Assembly: GCF_000005505.3 (NCBI RefSeq) | Contig: NC_016132.3 | Coordinates: 54,822,914 to 54,886,913 of the forward strand | Origin: Brachypodium distachyon | Taxonomy: Eukaryota; Streptophyta; Magnoliopsida; Poales; Poaceae | Direction of reading: 5' to 3' | Length of the DNA stretch: 64,000 bases | Shown: positions 48,491 through 60,749 of the stretch, one piece after another | How the letters are laid out: every line of letters starts with the position of its first letter | Position numbering within the stretch: position 1 is the first letter of the stretch | Notes under the pieces: generated by a model | What the model was told of the DNA's origin: nothing | The model's input: the letters and a program-made list of their open reading frames with translations, nothing else | Databases searched by the model: none | Program-made: the position numbers and the translations under genes

Positions 48491-51400
48491 TCAGCCAGCC
48501 ATCTTTCGCCAACCTGTGGAATTGGACAATGAGGCAGCATCAAAAGCCATCCAAATTCAGAATGAACAAGTCACCAAGTTAAAGGACAGACAGAACTATC
48601 AATTTATCAAACGCTGCAAACTATCAACAGAATGAACAACATAAATTCATTTCTTTGTAGGATATCTTTTATTTTCAACTGATCCCCAGAATCAGTTGAA
48701 AATTGGTTGACAGTTTCTATACCCATTTCAAGGTTTTTGGAGGAGTTTTGCAGCATGTAGATGCACAGTATGTTGTGAGCTACACAAAAAGGACAAATTC
48801 ATGGTATACAACGGATGCTCTATTTGTTAGTAGATCCACACATCGTTTTTTTTTGTAGCACACAAATGAACATATTTATTAAGGAAAATTTACAGATATG
48901 TAGGAAACATATCCATGAACATCCAGATTTTTTTTTCTCAAATCTACGAAATATGATATATTTTTGTGTTCATATTTTCGAAAATTTAAGGATCACAGAC
49001 ACCCGAGAGCCAAAGATCCGCACAAATGAGTTACTTGGCTACTTGAAAAAATATATGCTGAATTTCTTTCATGCATGTACAGGTTAGTCTCTACTATTGC
49101 CTGTATGCAATTTTCATCTAGACACTTTTCAAGTTTGGGTAAGTACCACAGTTCCTGAAAAAATTAGTTATGTATGCATGGTAAATAAAAGGCCGAAAAG
49201 TTCCAGGCTGCCTTGCGAGAGAAAAAAACTTATGGGACAAGACATTTTTTTTCGTCACTACACAATACTCCCTCCATTTCACAAAGAATTGCACGCACGC
49301 ACTTCAAGATTTTACTTTGACCAACAATTAGACTAGTCATTTGAGGGTTATGTGCTACAAAAATTATATCATTGGATTCGTATTTCAAAAACCTTTCCAA
49401 CGATATAAAATTTGCAACAAATAATCTACATACTATTGGTCTAATCGAGGTCAAAGTTCGACCTCGGGAAACGTGGGCACTATTCTTTGTGAAAAGGAGG
49501 GGGTACTTTGTTATCATAAAATCACATATAAGGAACTCACCATTTGTCAAAAGGTGGGAAAACACTAGCTCATTCCAAGTATCTGGAACACCAGGAAGGC
49601 ACCAGTGGCTGCAATCAAGTATAGTAGAAGGATGACTCCAAATACCAATATGTGCATCACTCCTGAATGCTCCCATCAACGTCACATTTAGTACAGTGAT
49701 AGGAATGCTCATGTTCGCCACAACATCAGCAAGTATATTCCCAAACTCAGTCCTGTCAGTTCCTTTGGCCTCAGTTGTAGGTTTTTCTGTTACTTCACAT
49801 ACCTTCTGATTTGAGCCACTGCAAATATGAAGATCTTCAATCAGTGTTTTTTTTTTTTTACTATTTTGTACTTCCCAATCATACCATTCTCACACCTTCA
49901 GTTAAAATTGCAGGTTCTCTTATAATGCAGCAGCGTAGAAAAATAATAATACACACTGGGGAAGGTTTTCAGTATTTGTGAGAAATGCACCTCCAATGAG
50001 ATGGTTCATATGTACGGAAAAAGACTTGTGTTCGTTCCAAATCCACTTTTTCCTTCACCCACGAAGCCCATGTTTCCAATGCCATTCTGTAAGCAGCATT
50101 AATGGATGTTCCCAGTTTAAGAAGACCCCCAGCCTCAAAATAGCAACCCCTGTTGGAAAAACCAAGCGAGAATGTCTGAGATATATGAATTAAAGATTAA
50201 CACTACTCGATAAATTAAAGAAACCCATGTTATATGACAAGGAAATGCCACTGTACAATTTTACAAAGTTGACGAGTAGAAACAAAATGAGAATTTAATT
50301 GATTAGCCTTAATATTACACGATGCTACTCATGTGTAGCAAAACTTTTAAGAAACATATTAGTGTCCACAGAGATGTGGGCAGAGCCAATAACAATTAAG
50401 ACTAAGTATTGAAAAAATCATACCAGAAAAATAATTTAACAAATGGCAAGACCAGACATGGCGACAAAGGTTTCAATAGCATTTACAGATTATGTTCCTT
50501 GATCCTACGGACATGATTAACAGCCTTTTTGGATGCCAGGAAAGATAGGATAAAACTTAGCATCATAACACATGTGACCTTCAGACCTGCAGTAGTGCCG
50601 CTGTAGCTGTAGGGTTTTGCCTTTGCTTTTTCTCATTCCGTGTTATTGTTAGTGTTTGGGTTTCTAGCTGTCATAAGCTTCTTGGTTTTTTGGTTTTGGA
50701 GGTTTAATCTTCTAAACCTCCATGCCATCTTGGTGTTCTTCTAATACAAAATGACACGTGTTTTGGCGCGTGTTTGAGTTGAGTTGGAACCAGACCAGCA
50801 AGGACTAACAACTACTCATGTGAAGCCTAGAGTATATCAACACTCGTACCACTATGTAACAACATGAGAACGAAACGCCCGTAGGTGTTGTTTTGACCTC
50901 AAGAAACAACTAGAAATTATACAGAGCCAACTTTGCAATGCAGCCGGTATTTTTTGTCTATCTGTGATCTTAAGAACTTTTTCTACAGCCAATCCACATC
51001 ATTGATTCGTTTCGAAGGGACACTCTGGTGCCTGTTTAGTTTACAGTTGATACACACACTATCAATCCTAAGGTATTGTGAGTTGTGACAGAGAACAGAT
51101 GTACTGAAACGAAATACACGACATAATTGCGAATTGGTAAGACAAATATTAATCTGAAAATAATTACCTAGGAAGAAATAATGCATGGGATAGCGCAAGA
51201 AAACTCACATGTCAAATAATTTGCTGGCAGTCCACCAATGCCCTGAGTTGAAAATAAGCACATCAGCATTCGCCCATTTCAAGTTAGTTTCATCCATCTT
51301 GTCAAGCTTGAGAATTGCATGGACCCGTTTTGTCCCATGGATAGGAGGAGCAGGGGTCTGCTGTACAAGGAAGACTGACCGAAAGAACTCGACGCTCAGG

Positions 51401-52038
51401 TTGAATGACTCAAATCTCACTCCTAAAAACCGGATCGTCTTGGAGATCTGGTTGCCATGGATCTCATAAACTGTCTTGGGATCGTCCACCCCTGTCATGA
51501 GCATGCAAATGAATGACTCCCACTGTGTTCGGCTCATTGAGTCCCCCACGAACACAACCCTCTTCCCTCTCAGCCACTCCAGCACACGCTGGGCACTGAA
51601 CCGCGGTATGTCGCAGTGTCGCGGCTTCCATCGCCACTTGAGGTAATCGGGGTTCGTCCTCCCGTTCGCCAGGCAATTGAACCCCCGCTCGGCAAATGGA
51701 CACTCCGAGCTGTTGTAGAAGGGGTACCGCTCATCCCGCACCCACCTTCCGTCGAACACGTCGCAGGAGTCTAGATTCAGATTCTCCCGGGAGAACTCGG
51801 CGACGGCATGGTCCCGGCCCAGGGGCCGGATGGCATACAAATATAGGCCGCAGGAAAGCACGAGCGCGATGCAGGCCAGGAAGAAGACGAGGGCGATGCT
51901 GTCGAAAGACGGCCCCGACGGCGATGCCCACCACCACTTGCGGTGCGCGGTCGCCGGCGACGAGACCCGGGGGCTCCCTACGCCGCCCCTTGCTGCGAGC
52001 CGCGCCGACGTGCTCCGGTGGAAGCTCGCGGTCACCAT
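48491..52038 (-). CDS. TBL: Trichome birefringence-like (TBL) polysaccharide O-acetyltransferase
   Basis: Four exons: 51209-52038, 49991-50149, 49541-49818, 48491-48513 (1,290 nt, 429 aa), phases consistent. TBL proteins are Golgi type II membrane proteins that O-acetylate xylan, mannan or pectin. Seen: a basic N-terminus, one membrane anchor at about 47-69 (SIALVFFLACIALVLSCGLY), the PMR5N/TBL domain (about 89-142: SCDVFDGRWVRDERYPFYNS, GRTNPDYLKWRWKP), the esterase motif GDS at 165-167 (VFVGDSMSRTQWESF) and the C-terminal Asp-x-x-His motif at about 398-401 (DCSHWCLPGVPDTWNE). The last exon has only 23 nt and completes LLTNGWRKMAG; it is the least certain part, as read-through of the previous donor would add an unrelated tail. 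The last intron carries a MITE. A short out-of-frame upstream ORF (52032-52070) overlaps the start. The polymer substrate cannot be assigned. Confidence 0.92.
49268..49503. mobile_element. 236-bp Stowaway-like MITE in the last intron of the TBL gene
   Basis: Left end CTCCCTCCATTTCACAAAGA, right end TTCTTTGTGAAAAGGAGGGG (inverted match), flanked by TA (49266-49267, 49504-49505). It stands 37 bases downstream (in the gene sense) of the exon 3 splice donor. Confidence 0.85.
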
Positions 52039-53896
52039 ATCGCCACCGCGGCCGCCCCCCGATCTCCCATTCCCCAACTCCCTGGGTTGCAGCTTGCGAA
52101 TCGGTTCGGATCAATTCATCGAAGCATTACGAATAGTAAAATTGCTCCCGAAATCGCAGCGCGTATTTCGAATCCAGGAGCTCCCAGGAATCAATCCGGT
52201 GATCCCCGTGATGGATTCAAGTTTCCCCGGAGAATTGAGCGGATCGAGCCCTGAGGCACGCAGCCCTCCAGATCAGAGAGCTCCGAAGCTGGTGCTGGAG
52301 TCCAGTGGCTATCGGGGGTGGGTGGGGAGGGACTCACCGTATACCGGCGCGGCGGCGCCTACCGCTCAGTGGGGCGTGTCCTCGCGACCGGCGGCTAGGT
52401 GGGCTCTCGCGCGAGGAGGCCAAGTTCGAACACGCAGAGCCAGGGAGCCGAGGAAGATGACACGACTCTGGGTGGACGAGAGGTGGTTGACTGGTTCTGC
52501 CGCACGCCTGCCTGTACATGACCATCGGGCCGGGCCTTTTTGAAAAGCCCGAAAGCCCACCAAGCTTGGCCCGTTTGCGCGGCCTGGCACAAAATTAATC
52601 GGGCCGGCCCGATGTCTCGTCTGTGCCGAGCCTGGGCTTCATCCTCGTGCCGGCCCGATTATTTTTTCTTTTATATTTGGCCCATCAATTCTCAAAATTC
52701 TGGCCAATCCAATAATTTTGGCACATTCTAACCCTTTTTTTCTTTTCCTTAGCCGGGCCTTAGCATAGATGGGCTTTCCTCAGGCACTGCCAGGCCTCAA
52801 CGGGTCCGGGCTAGCCCGAGCAGGCTCAGTGGGCCTAGAGGACGAGTTTTCGGGCCGGGCCGGCCCCTCTATTGTCGGGCTTCACCGGTGCCAGGCCTGT
52901 CTGGCACGTTGGCCACCTATACGCATGCCGGCCCGAGGTGAAGAATCTGGCCCGCTCTCGTGTTGGTATGAGGATTGACGGTCCCACATGGCAGTGATAA
53001 TGAGTGACTTGCACTCGGTTGAGATGTCGTGTGCGAAAAAACCGTGTATTTTGATTATTCAAACTCAAGTTTTAATTAATCAGCAAGAGTATTATGTTTC
53101 TTTATACCCGTGCATGTAGCCTCGACATTTTTCTCAAAGAAAAATCTAAATGGATGTTAGGTTTGAGCAAAAAATGCCTTTGCCAAAAATTTGGTATAGG
53201 TTTAAGGTTTTGCTTGCTCATGAGTTGGTCAAATTTGACCCCAAAAAATGAACTAGAGTTGGTAATGATTTTCATCCAAACAAGAACCAAATTTCGGTTA
53301 ATGATCAAAATTTTGGTAGGGCAAAGATTGATCACCATCAAAACATACCCTAAGTGAAGTATGCAAAACCTAACACGGAGGCGGTAGCTCGGGAGCGATC
53401 TCGCCCCACCGTTTGAGCCACACGATCGAGCATAGGAACGCACTGTGCGATCTGTGGAAATGATTTATAAAAATGTCTAAAGATTAAATCTATCACCACG
53501 CATGTAGCTAGGGTAGGTACGGACACAGTGCTTGTCAGAAACCAAAGGACAGGACACATAAAGTGGTGGGGTTGTCGGTCAGAGAGATTCTGGGGAGAGG
53601 GAAGAAAATACCTGGTCTTCTTCTTCCCCGACGAGAAGTTCTTCCTCATAACCTCCATTGTCCCGACCTTGCGACGGATTTGGGTTTCGCGTTTCTTGGT
53701 TCTTCTGAAACTTTGAATAGAAGTGTGCAGGTTCTTCCTCCTCGCTTTTCTCGGTTCTGTCGCAAGTACAATTCTACTGGAGAGGCATGGAAGTAATAGA
53801 AGTACCATCTAGGTACTGGATGTTTTTTTTGGTTCCATTTGGTTCTTCCTTTCTTACTTCCTACATTTCTTATAACTGGATCTGTTATTTTCTTAG
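52039..53896. other. Promoter of the TBL gene; GGCCCG-rich repeat; intergenic
   Basis: 52.04-52.5 kb is the GC-rich upstream region of the TBL gene. From about 52515 to 52960, GGCCCG, GGGCCGG and their complements recur many times (CGGGCCGGCCCGATG, CGGGCCGGGCCGGCCCC), as in some grass repeat families. From about 53.3 kb the DNA becomes AT-rich and GTAC-rich. No gene was recognised. Confidence 0.45.
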
Positions 53897-56800
53897 ATTT
53901 ATTGTCCCTCCGGAAGAATCTTCGTCAGAATGCAGCGCTGCTCCATGCATAAACAAATCGCGAGGACGGAGTAGCGCTGGTAGAGCCAAAGATATTCCAC
54001 AGTACGCGGGCGAAGCTTCAATAGAAGAGTGGACTGAAATCGGTGCTTCAGGTTTGGTAGACGATCCGGATGATGTTGTGTTTACTGCAACGTCTCGAAG
54101 GTTAGGTCACACAATGTATCTTTTTTTTGTCTGCAAAAACCTGAATTAGTTACACATGATGTACTTAGACGTACAAAAACTTGTTAGTAATGTACACGGT
54201 TTATTCTTAAGTAGTTCAGTACTAAGGAAGTACTATAGGACATTGTACTAACCTGACTATAGTACTAAGGAAGTACTATTTCTGAAACGTTCGAAGTACT
54301 GAATTGAAAATCAAGTGTACATGAAACAACAATGTACTTTTATCAAGTGCTTATTTTGTTGTTATGATGGTAACCTATGCCTGTCAATTGGTTGGATGTA
54401 GTAACGTTAGTTATGTAAAAACAATTAAGTGTTACTGAAGAATTAGGTACTGCTGTAGTACTTAATCATGTGATAAGACACAATTTTGAGATTTAATAAC
54501 TTCTATCAATTATATGTGAACATAGGAAAAAGTTTGATGCCGGACCAGAAGCACGTGTTCCTGTGCCTGGTAGACCTGGTCCTTTTGAGAATGCATTGCG
54601 TGGTTTTGCACAGAGGAGCACTGCAGAAATTCTGTATCCCAAAATTGGTCTTTGCTTTGACTCATTAGCTGAGGCTTACGAGTACATCAATCTATATTCA
54701 TGGGAAGTTGGGTTTGGCATTCGTTAAGCAGAAGCAAAAGCTATAAGTGCAAATCTGGTCCTAAGAAGGATGTCGTGTACCAAACACTGCAGCATATTGT
54801 TTGCGGATGCAAGGTATTTTTTTTCCCCGTGATTACTAGCATAGTCAAATTGAACGAATTGTACTAATGGTAATTTATTATTCAGGGTTACCCTAGAAAG
54901 AAGAATACATCTTCTGTTAGATGTGGTTGTAAAGCAATGATAAGGCTTTTGAGGATTGAGGACCATGGTTGGTATATCAAGGAGTGCAAGTTAGAGCATA
55001 ACCATAACCTATCTCGGAACAATGGAGAGAAAATGTGTTGGCCCTCTCATAAACACATAGATCGGTACACAAGGGAGTTAGTAAGGAATCTAAGGGAGAA
55101 CAATGTTCCTCTAACAAAGGTGTGTAGCATACTTGGTACGTACTTTGGCTCAACTGAAGATATACCGTTCAATAAACGGTCGCTTGAGAATCTATGCAAA
55201 CAAATATCAAAAGAGGAAGCAAATGATGATGTTCGCAAGACAATGGATTTATTTACGAAGATGAGAGATGAGGATCCCTTTTTTGTTTACACTGCTGATT
55301 TCGATACAGATGGAAGAATTAGAAATCTTATTTGGGTGAATGGTAAGAGCAAGATGGATTACAAGTGCTTTGGAAATGCAATCACTTTTATACGACGTAC
55401 AAGACCAATCTGTATGGTATGCCTTTTGGACTTTTCGTTGGAGTAAACAATCATTTTCAAAGCATTATATTCAGTGGAGTTCTCATGCGACAAGAAACTA
55501 TTGAAAGTTTCGAGTGGATCTTTCGTGAATTTACTTCTTTGATGGGTGGAAAACCTCTGGTGACAATACTTACAGGTACATGTTGTGGTACATTTGTCAA
55601 ATATGTGATGTACTTCATTGTAAGACACGTATAAAATATTTGAATCGTACCATACTGTTTTACGGATCAATGCCGTGCCATGGAAGTTGCAATTGAACGT
55701 GTCTTGAAGAATACAACTCACAGGTGGTGCAAGTGGCATGTTCTAAAAATGGCGAAAGAGAGACTTGGTTCTGTTTACACAAAGTATAGTAATTTCAAAC
55801 CTGAGTTTCACAAGCTAATCAATTATAGTATAACTATGGAAGAATTTGAGGCTGCTTGGGAAGAACTATTGGGAAAATATGATTTGAAAGAACATCATTT
55901 CCTTACTCCCATCTATGAAGCGCGTCATCGTTGGGCAAAACCGTACTTTAGTGGTATATTTTGTGCAAAGATGACAAGTACACAACGAAGTGAAAGTGCA
56001 AATCACATGTTGAAGGGATATGTACCACCCGGTGCTCCGATGCATTTGTTTGTGAAGCAGTACAACAAACTTATCGCTGATCGTATTTCGAAAGAAGATT
56101 CTGAGAATCAACGAACTAGGATGGTGCGTGTAATAGTTGATAGCACCGTAGTTTCATTCATTACGTCATGTTACTTATGTATCATCTGTAGGGTGTTGTT
56201 GTGTTAAAGACCGGATGGCCTATTGAGAAACATGCTGCCACAGTTTATACCAGTGCTATGCTTCAGCTGTTCAGCGATCACATATTTGATAGCGCTGCAT
56301 ATAATGTGATTGAAGTAGAAGTGAACAAGAAATATCTCACCATACATTCTGATGCTGCCAGGAGGGAGAAGTGGTCAAAAGTAAATTATGAGGTAACTAT
56401 AAGTGATGATGGTTGCATGTACAAGTGTGAGTGTGGACTAGCTGAACATGTGGGCATGCTTTGCTCCTGAAGGCCATATCTTGAAGCGATGGACAAAAGA
56501 TGCAACTGATGTGTTGCCTGATCATTTAGTACATTTGCAGAAGGATAAAGGTTCAGCGAGGTCACAGTCTTATCGCCATGCTACTCTCCACGTAGCAGCT
56601 CTTGAGTTAGCTGCTATTGGTGATAAGAATGTAGACTGCTATCATGATGTACTGAAATATATGAAGGACGACACGAAGAAGTTTGGTGAAATGTACCAAT
56701 ACACTGATGGACGCAGTCTACAGGAACTTCTTGTTGCCCTTGTTGTAAATTTACAAGTACCACAGGGTAGTGATGTTGTTCCTGGACAGATTCATACCAG

Positions 56801-57068
56801 AGTGCTTGCGCCTGTTCGTAAGCGTCCTGAGGTAAGACCTACAAATACTAGAGACAAGCCTGCTTACGAGCTGAAGCGGAAAAGGATGAAGTTCTGCACT
56901 GTTTGCAAGCTCAGGGGACACAATCGTTCAGCGTGCAAAGCTAACCAAGATAAACCAGCTTCTAAAAGAAGCGATCAGTGTGGAAAGTGTGGTCTTGTGG
57001 GACATCGCAGGAATGTTTGTGCTTCGTCAGTTGATGTTCAGCATATTGAGTATCAACTAGGTGTTTAG
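53897..57068 (+). pseudogene. FAR1/MULE-type transposase gene (FAR1-related), decayed
   Basis: Exons can be followed at about 53897-54100, 54526-54813, 54886-55575, 55666-56123 and 56192-57068. The order is: acidic N-terminus; FAR1-type zinc-binding region (KIGLCFDSLAEAYEYINLYS ... CGCKAMIRL ... KECKLEHNHNL); MULE transposase core ([71 protein letters not shown]); SWIM finger (CECGLAEHVGMLC); and two C-terminal zinc knuckles (CTVCKLRGHNRSAC, CGKCGLVGHRRNVC). Four lesions are visible: an in-frame TAA with frame step at 54725; a one-base deletion near 55390; a splice acceptor reading GG instead of AG at 55664-55665; and a frame step with TGA at 56468 where the rest of the SWIM finger (Cys-x-His) is missing. 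Mutator-type transposase is its ancestry. No terminal inverted repeats could be found. Confidence 0.87.
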
Positions 57069-58359
57069 ATGTTGTAGCACCGTGTAATATTATTGTGTTT
57101 ATGAAATGGTAGTGCATGAACTTTATGTTGTGTTGAACAAAACTAATCATTTTGTAATTTTCTGAACTATGTTGTTCTCAATGGATGTGGTTAACCTTGT
57201 AATTGATGTTTCAATACTGCATGCAAGTAAATTGAGGTGTTGTTACTTTTTTCTTCTGTTGGTTATGTCGGATGTACCGTAATATTACATTCAAGAAATT
57301 TTCATAGTTAACTACAAACAAACATTCATCATCAATGTAAAACCATCATGCACTTCTGTTAGCCACTGTTTAATACCGGATGTTAGTCATCTGCCATAAT
57401 GTGATGGCGTATGAATTTATTTTGTTATCTGACAAAGTAGTGCACATTTCAAGTAGTGTTCTAAATTTTATTAGTACATCATATTTATGAACCATAATTA
57501 CAGTCCAATGTAATGGTACGAACGAAAGTTAGCATCATATATGAGGTTCTGAATCCATAATTTAAATCATACGTAAACTAAGTACCATGTACCAATACGG
57601 ATGAGGTTCTCTATTGGAGAGACTGCTTATTCAAGAGGATATTGTCCATTTGTAATGTACCCAAATGTTCCGTCATGTACTACATAATTGTACTCAAAAT
57701 AATTTTTGAGCCAAACTATCGGTTGAATAGAATAACTGTATAGTACTATGTAACATGTGTTCTTTCAATTGGAATACGATGTAGTTCGTATCCATCTTAT
57801 TACTAATGTACTATTGTTACTTCAGATGCTAAAAAATTAGCATTCACGTCATCCATCATGAGACTTGGACATGTAAAAAAGGATTTACTTACTGTGCGTC
57901 AAATCATCATGTACTTGTCCGATTATCGTGTGTGCAATCGTCATGTGCTTTACGTTCACATGCCTTTACTTTCATCTACGACCAAATATCTCAACCTTTA
58001 TGATGTATACTAATTATCAATGTACTTAGTAGAAACGCAATCATCATGTCCTGAAGCATGATGTACCCAAATGTACGGTCATGTACAAAATTTTATAGTG
58101 CAACTATGAGTACTAACTACTGTAAATACCTCTTCTGAATTGGATAGATATTTTTTTTAATGGCGGTGGGTCCTCCTCGTTTGAAATATATGTTCTGGGA
58201 GGAACCTCTACGTAGGAAGTGGAGAAGACCAAGCCATATTGAATCTCCTGGGAGGGAATTAGGTTCCCATAAAAGGCACTACATCTGTGCTCTATCGTTC
58301 TCCTCTATTCAGCATACAAAGTAATTCTCCTCTCTCGACCACCATCGTACAGAATAGGC
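57069..58359. repeat. GTAC-rich AT-rich spacer with dispersed 26-bp repeat
   Basis: No gene. GTAC appears every few tens of bases, often as ATGTAC, AGTACT or TGTACC. A 26-bp direct repeat, ATGTACCCAAATGT then TCATGTAC, occurs at 57655-57680 and 58061-58086 with two differences. A TATA-like CCATAAAAGG at about 58266-58275 precedes the next small gene. Confidence 0.7.
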
Positions 58360-58963
58360 ATGGCTGCATCACCACCTGTAGTGTCCTCTTTGGATTCAAA
58401 TTCATTAGTTCTCAGCCCTTATTCAGCATCTTCTGTGAATGGCCGTTCCCTAGATCATTCGGAGGTACATTTCTGTTATAGTACGTCTCTGTACAATTGT
58501 TTTCAAATTTGGAGTTCACCGTTTTGTTGTTAGGTTATTTCTGCTGAAGTCAATTCGGAGGAGGAAGCTGGATATGAGGCTGATTTCGAAGAGGTGAACG
58601 ATGAATCAGATAAAGATCTAGAGTTTCAGTCCGACTTGGAGGAGGAAGAAGACCCCGTAAAGATCAGTCCCTTCTCTATTATACCTTGCTCATAAGTAAA
58701 TATGTATGCAGGAGTACCAATTTCATGTACATGTTGTTCATCCAGCTGCTGTACCCTACTTTGTGCATGTGAAAGAAGAAGACGCTGTGATTGGAGACAA
58801 TGATATATTTCTCGTTGATGGAAAGAAGGAAGAAGATGGTCCTGAGGCGAAGGCTGGGAATGACTCCGATGCATGTTCAAGCATAGAACGTGCAACCAGC
58901 GTCAGCAGTGGACGTCAAGGTGTTGCATGTTGGCCAGACGTCAAAAGGAGGAAACTGGAGTAG
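58360..58963 (+). CDS. Hypothetical small acidic protein, three exons
   Basis: Model: 58360-58464, 58534-58656, 58712-58963 (480 nt, 159 aa), all GT-AG and all phase 0. It starts MAASPPVVSSLDSNSLVLSP. The middle exon is strongly acidic (SEEEAGYEADFEEVNDESDK, DLEEEEDP), the third begins EYQFHVHVVHPAAVPYFVHV, and the end is basic (DVKRRKLE), a possible nuclear localisation signal. I recognise no domain. A TATA-like box lies about 90 bases upstream. It lies downstream of the decayed FAR1/MULE gene, on the same strand and in the same GTAC-rich DNA, so it may be a transposon accessory gene or a captured fragment. Unlike its neighbour it shows no visible lesion. Confidence 0.5.
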
Positions 58964-60749
58964 ATTGTTCGTGGATTACAGTAGTGGGTTCATACCATAT
59001 TTTGCTTGTACCAGCAAGTACATGTGTGTACGTTCAGGTACCCCGATGTACAAAGTTCTTCGGAATGTTCAAACATTTTGTAAAATTAGTTGCATCGAGT
59101 CTAAGTACGATGCACTAATTTGGTGGTTGTTTTTGCAGTACCAATATTAATCGTTGTTTGCTGAAGAAAACATCATTTCTGTTCAGAACCTGAATTGGAG
59201 TTGTTAATCTTATTATGATTTGAATGAACCAATATGTTTATTAATGTTGAAATCATGTATTACAATTATTAATGACATTATGTACGAGGCCGATCAGTTA
59301 AGTTTCTGTTCTTTTTTTCCCCCCATTTATGTCATAAAATAATCTAACAGTACGGTGGGACCACTAGATATGGATACATAAATTTGGGCTCTATGTTTTC
59401 TTTGTACTGGTAGTACATCAGAACCAACTTAGGGATTTTGACGCCCCGGAGTCGCCGGAGAGGGAAGAGAGGAAGTCGGAGGCCTAGGGGAGTCGAGGAA
59501 TCCGGAATCCGTGCAGATTAGGTGAGCTCTGGCTAGCACTTCTTCCGCATCGCGAGCTTAGTCCATCTTCTCCGACGAGAAGCAACCTACCAACAGGTAC
59601 TGTAGATGCTTCCCCCTTTTTGATTCTCTGGATTTTCTTTCTACCTTTGTTACTTCATTAAGGCTCAAACCCCTGTTAGCAATCTTGTGCGGGATTTCAT
59701 CTACTATCCCCCAGTACTCGAACTTCTTATATGGATATTTCTTTGAGTACAGTGTACGGATCTTCGGTACTTAATGCTTGTTAGTTCTGCTGAACCATAT
59801 TTTTGAAGACAACTTCGCGCGCTTTATGTTTCTCTTGTTTTCTACGTACGGTACTTTATCCAACCAAGGTGTGATATTATGTGCATGTGTACCAAAGTAC
59901 TCTGGGTACATATTACTAGCAACGAAATTTATATATTTGAAGATAACTTCATGTACGTTTTTCATATTAGGGCTTAATGTTTTATGTTCACATGTGCCAT
60001 GTGGTGTACATTTCAGTACCCCTTTCATTTGGACTGCTAGTTGTTTAAGATATGTCGGTTATGAACTAAAAGTACATTGATGTGCTTTTATTTAATGTTT
60101 TCCTGTATGGATTAGCAATGCAGGTTTATTTCTCCATACAAATAATTTGTAGTCTCTTTGGGTATTCCTGTTCCCATTCCTTGTATAATTTTTTGCATAT
60201 GAAGAAATTATAATTTGGATTATTGTTTAAGATGTGTCAATTTAGATACTAATATTTCCTTCTCAAAAAATGATACAATACGTACTAAGCAACGTTGTTT
60301 CTGATACCTTGGATTTGAATTCAATAAATGATAAAGTACAATTCAAGGTCCCTTAATGTACCTTCTTGTGTTAGCTTTGCTATTGGATTGGACAATTATT
60401 TTTAAATTAAGTACAGTTCATATGTGAATGGGTACAATCCACTGATCCGAATCTGGATGTCTAAATGGGTACAATTTCGATTAGATATGGTCCCATCACC
60501 GTCAAGAGGACGGTCGAGAAGCAGAGCGTCAAGTTTTAGGACTACGCATGCAGGTACGCGTTAAAATGAAATAGCGATATGTTCTATGGTACAGCAAATT
60601 GTGTGATCACTTCAGTACTGATTTTTAATTCCTTTAACCGTTTGTAACGCAGATAGGATATAAGTACAATTTGATATTTGGGTACGATTAATTAATTTTG
60701 AAATAGCTGCTGAGTTTAATTTTTTATTATTTTGGTAGACATGGTATCA
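58964..60749. other. GTAC-rich intergenic DNA
   Basis: Same composition as 53.3-58.3 kb. 59.44-59.6 kb is a short GC-rich island (CGCCCCGGAGTCGCCGGAGA) followed by a possible splice donor (CCAACAG|GTACTG), like a leader exon, but no coding exon could be connected to it. Confidence 0.4.

Noticed and set aside
43632..52038. Pectinesterase and TBL as one co-regulated unit
   Set aside because: They share a strand, but a 1.9-kb gap and a separate TATA-like box indicate independent transcription; only expression data could change this.
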